In this document: positions 39,317-40,956 of the stretch, in pieces
Position numbering within the stretch: position 1 is the stretch's first letter
How the letters are laid out: each line of letters opens with the position of its first letter
Assembly (NCBI GenBank): GCA_037190175.1
Contig: JBBCJM010000023.1
Coordinates: forward strand, 1-40,956
Length of the DNA stretch: 40,956 nucleotides
Direction: 5' to 3'
Source of the DNA: JBBCJM01 sp037190175
GTDB lineage: Bacteria > Pseudomonadota > Alphaproteobacteria > Rhodobacterales > Rhodobacteraceae
Notes under the pieces: model-generated
What the model was told of the DNA's origin: nothing
The model's database searches: none
What the model saw: only the letters and a program-made list of their open reading frames with translations
Translations under genes and position numbers: made by a program

Positions 39317-39344
39317 AAAACCCGCGGCGCGCGGGCGCCGCGGG
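39317..39344 (-). terminator. terminator of the VPLPA-CTERM gene, shared gap with the recombinase gene
   Basis: A perfect 9-bp stem, CCCGCGGCG / CGCCGCGGG, with a six-base loop. On the minus strand it is followed by TTTT (AAAA at 39317-39320), so it best terminates the minus-strand gene. Confidence 0.8.
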
Positions 39345-39370
39345 CGAGGGATCGTTCCGCAGGACGGGGG

Positions 39371-40354
39371 TCAGGCGTCGCGCCGGCCGCGGCGGCGGGC
39401 CCCGGCGACGCCCAAGAGGCCCAGGCCACCCAGCAGCAGGAGCCCGCCGGCCGGCAGCGGGATCGGCGCCGGGGTGATGCTCTTGGTGAAGTGGAAGTCG
39501 GACGAGAAGTTGCCCAGGCTGTTGACCGCGAACTGGAGCCCGTCATCGCCACCGATCGGCAGGTTGCCGACCAGGCCGCAGAGGATGCCGCCCAGCGGGC
39601 CGGAGCAGGCCGAACTGTCCATGAAGGCCGCCATCACCAGATCGGTGAAGAGGTCGAGATTGTCGTTCAGCGCGTCCAGCGCATAGCCCTCGAGTTGGGC
39701 CAGGATGTCGGAGGCGGTCAGGGTCAGCGTGTAGCTGGCGGTGACGGTGTTGCCCAGGAGCGTGCCCGTATAGTCGAGCGAGCCGCCGAAGGGACCCACC
39801 CCGCCGGCGATGCTGAGGTCGGTGGCGCCCAGCGAGAACTGGTCCTGCACCAGGTCGTCGAAGCTCAGCGGCTGGCCGAAGAGGAAACTGCCGAAGTCGA
39901 AGTTCAGCACGTCGCCCAGCGGGATCGGATCGCTGACATAGGTCTCGTCGAAGAGCGTGGTGCCCGGCAGCAGCGGGATCGGCAGGTCGAAGCTGAACTC
40001 CTGCGACGGGATCGGGATCGTGATCGGCGGCAGCGGGTTCGGGATACAGCCGAAGGGTGTGCAGATCGGATCCCTCGGAACGGTGTACGACAGATCCGGC
40101 GTGATCACCGAGACGTTCGGCGTCACCGTCAGGCCCGAGGGCGAGCTCAGCGCGGCGTGGAAGATATAGGGCCGGGTGCCGTTCGGCGCGCCGTTGTATT
40201 CGGCGGTCAGGTTGCCGTTGATCACCAGCCCGCCGGTCGCGCTGAAGGACAGGGTTCCGGTGGTGTCGAACAGCGCCACGGGCGCAGCCCAGGCCGCGCC
40301 TCCCAGCAGCACCGCGCCGCAGGTCAGCGCAGAGAGTCTCAGCATCTTGGTCAA
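39371..40354 (-). CDS. VPLPA-CTERM surface protein, large
   Basis: The product has 327 residues if it starts at the TTG at 40354, which has GGGGAG six bases upstream; an ATG at 40345 removes three residues. The signal peptide is MLRLSALTCGAVLLGGAAWA. The mature domain is beta-rich, with repeated Phe/Asp/Leu patterns (NFDFGSFLFGQPLSFDDLVQDQFSLGATDLS, GSLDYTGTLLGNTVTASYTLTL) and few Cys: DPICTPFGCIP, and a second pair in SSACSGPLGGILCG. The C-terminus is APIPLPA, a hydrophobic helix and RRRGRRDA, the XrtD signal. I recognise no enzyme domain; it is a probable adhesin-like or matrix protein. Confidence 0.85.
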   Translation of the reverse strand: MTKMLRLSALTCGAVLLGGAAWAAPVALFDTTGTLSFSATGGLVINGNLTAEYNGAPNGTRPYIFHAALSSPSGLTVTPNVSVITPDLSYTVPRDPICTPFGCIPNPLPPITIPIPSQEFSFDLPIPLLPGTTLFDETYVSDPIPLGDVLNFDFGSFLFGQPLSFDDLVQDQFSLGATDLSIAGGVGPFGGSLDYTGTLLGNTVTASYTLTLTASDILAQLEGYALDALNDNLDLFTDLVMAAFMDSSACSGPLGGILCGLVGNLPIGGDDGLQFAVNSLGNFSSDFHFTKSITPAPIPLPAGGLLLLGGLGLLGVAGARRRGRRDA

Positions 40355-40743
40355 GGCAATCTCCCCAGAAAAAACAACCAGCAAAGCCGTTGTTCCATGG
40401 GGAATCGTTGGAGATCAAGCGATTCGCGAGCCCCTTGCCGGGGCGGCGAATCGCCTCTGCGGCGGGAACTACCGCTCCGGTTGTGGCAATCTCGGGGCAG
40501 GCCCGTGGCGAAGGAGGGGCGGCGCGGAGGGGGCATTGTCCGCAGGCCGGCAACAATGCCCGCAGCGCGCCGCGCGGCCGCCGCGATCCGGCCCCGCTCT
40601 TCCCGCAAGGGTTGTGCGTCTTGCTGGCAGACTCGCCCAGACTTGCGGCGTCTTCCGGGGCCCGGAACAGGGTTTCCCCGGCCCGGCCGGCCCCGGACTC
40701 GCCCTATGCGTGTGAAGGAAGGCGGCGAAAAAATCTGCGGGCC
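40355..40743. promoter_or_regulatory. 389-bp upstream region of the VPLPA-CTERM gene with an inverted repeat
   Basis: No gene is supported. GCGATTCGC (40419-40427) and GCGAATCGC (40446-40454) are perfect 9-bp inverted arms. Inside them CCCC and GGGG can extend the pairing. The structure lies about 65-100 bases upstream of the minus-strand start and is a candidate operator. The rest, to 40743, is GC-rich with no clear signal. Confidence 0.4.
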
Positions 40744-40956
40744 TCACCCCCGCCGCCGCAGCCCCAGGCCCGCCAGCGCGGCCAGCAGCAGGAAGGCCGT
40801 CGCCGGCAGGGGAACCGGCGTGGGAGGGGGCGGAGGAGGAGGAGGAGGAGGCGCCGGATTGCCGCCCCCGCCGGTGCCCGTGCCGGTACCACCCCCGCCG
40901 CCGCTGCCGGTGCCGCCGGGCAGCGTGCCGCCCGCGCCGCCGCCGCCCAGGGCCAG
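40744..40956 (-). CDS. VPLPA-CTERM protein, partial (5' end beyond the window)
   Basis: The minus-strand frame is open from the window end to the stop at 40744-40746, giving the last 70 residues. A Gly/Thr-rich low-complexity region (GGTGTGTGGGGNPAP) is followed by a run of eight prolines and then TPVPLPATAFLLLAALAGLG and RRRG. The VPLPA motif, hydrophobic helix and Arg tail identify an XrtD substrate. The proline run is encoded partly by a (GGA)6 tract on the plus strand (40832-40849). The exported domain lies outside the window. Confidence 0.8.
   Translation of the reverse strand: MALGGGGAGGTLPGGTGSGGGGGTGTGTGGGGNPAPPPPPPPPPPTPVPLPATAFLLLAALAGLGLRRRG

Noticed and set aside
1..40956. CRISPR arrays, tRNA/rRNA genes, insertion sequences with transposase
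   Set aside because: I looked for regular spaced repeats, cloverleaf-like segments and transposase motifs and saw none. The only recombination gene is the serine recombinase at 38689-39312.

Overview
The window is very GC-rich and densely coded. It carries five proteins ending in a V/IPLPA plus hydrophobic helix plus Arg-rich tail signal, together with the dedicated exosortase (XrtD). That combination is characteristic of Rhodobacteraceae (Alphaproteobacteria). I cannot name a genus. A ParB/RepB-like gene at the left edge leaves open whether this is chromosome, chromid or plasmid.

Layout. (1) 1-6121: the end of a ParB-family gene with a 16-bp palindrome just behind it. A first polysaccharide block follows: O-antigen-ligase/Wzy-like protein, methyltransferase, membrane-anchored deacetylase, a PssD/PssE-type split glycosyltransferase and a WbpA-like nucleotide-sugar dehydrogenase. 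Its first half is visibly less GC-rich than the rest. (2) 6111-9617: a rhomboid protease, two tandem VPLPA-CTERM proteins whose 3' ends are a near-identical 124-bp duplication including the terminator, the remnant of a Phd antitoxin, and an intact Phd/PIN toxin-antitoxin pair. (3) 9689-17703, minus strand: an export/sorting operon running ExoY-like initiating transferase, PrsT-like TPR lipoprotein, Wza-like export protein, outer-membrane barrel, acyltransferase, XrtD. (4) 18192-21575, plus strand and divergent from it: ExeA-like ATPase, Wzz/GumC-type chain-length protein, tyrosine autokinase, then a strong terminator facing another VPLPA-CTERM gene. (5) 22613-32132: assembly and decoration genes (two GT2 glycosyltransferases, sulfotransferase, FemAB-like protein, second deacetylase, FrhB-like iron-sulfur protein, Wzx flippase, O-acetyltransferase, pyruvyl transferase). 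(6) 32633-40956: a TadE/TadG-like pair, a fused ATP sulfurylase/APS kinase, a REPIN-like repeat, a secreted beta-helix protein, a serine recombinase with candidate res half-sites, and two further VPLPA-CTERM genes, the last cut by the window edge.

How it fits together (inference): an undecaprenyl-linked repeat unit is started by the ExoY-like enzyme and extended by the glycosyltransferases. It is decorated with sulfate (PAPS from the fused sulfurylase/kinase), acetyl, pyruvyl and possibly deacetylated amino sugars. It is then flipped, polymerised and exported through the Wzz/Wza/barrel machinery. XrtD processes the co-encoded VPLPA-CTERM surface proteins, which probably join the same matrix. 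The gene set parallels the XrtA/PEP-CTERM exopolysaccharide locus known from other Proteobacteria, but with the VPLPA-specific sortase.
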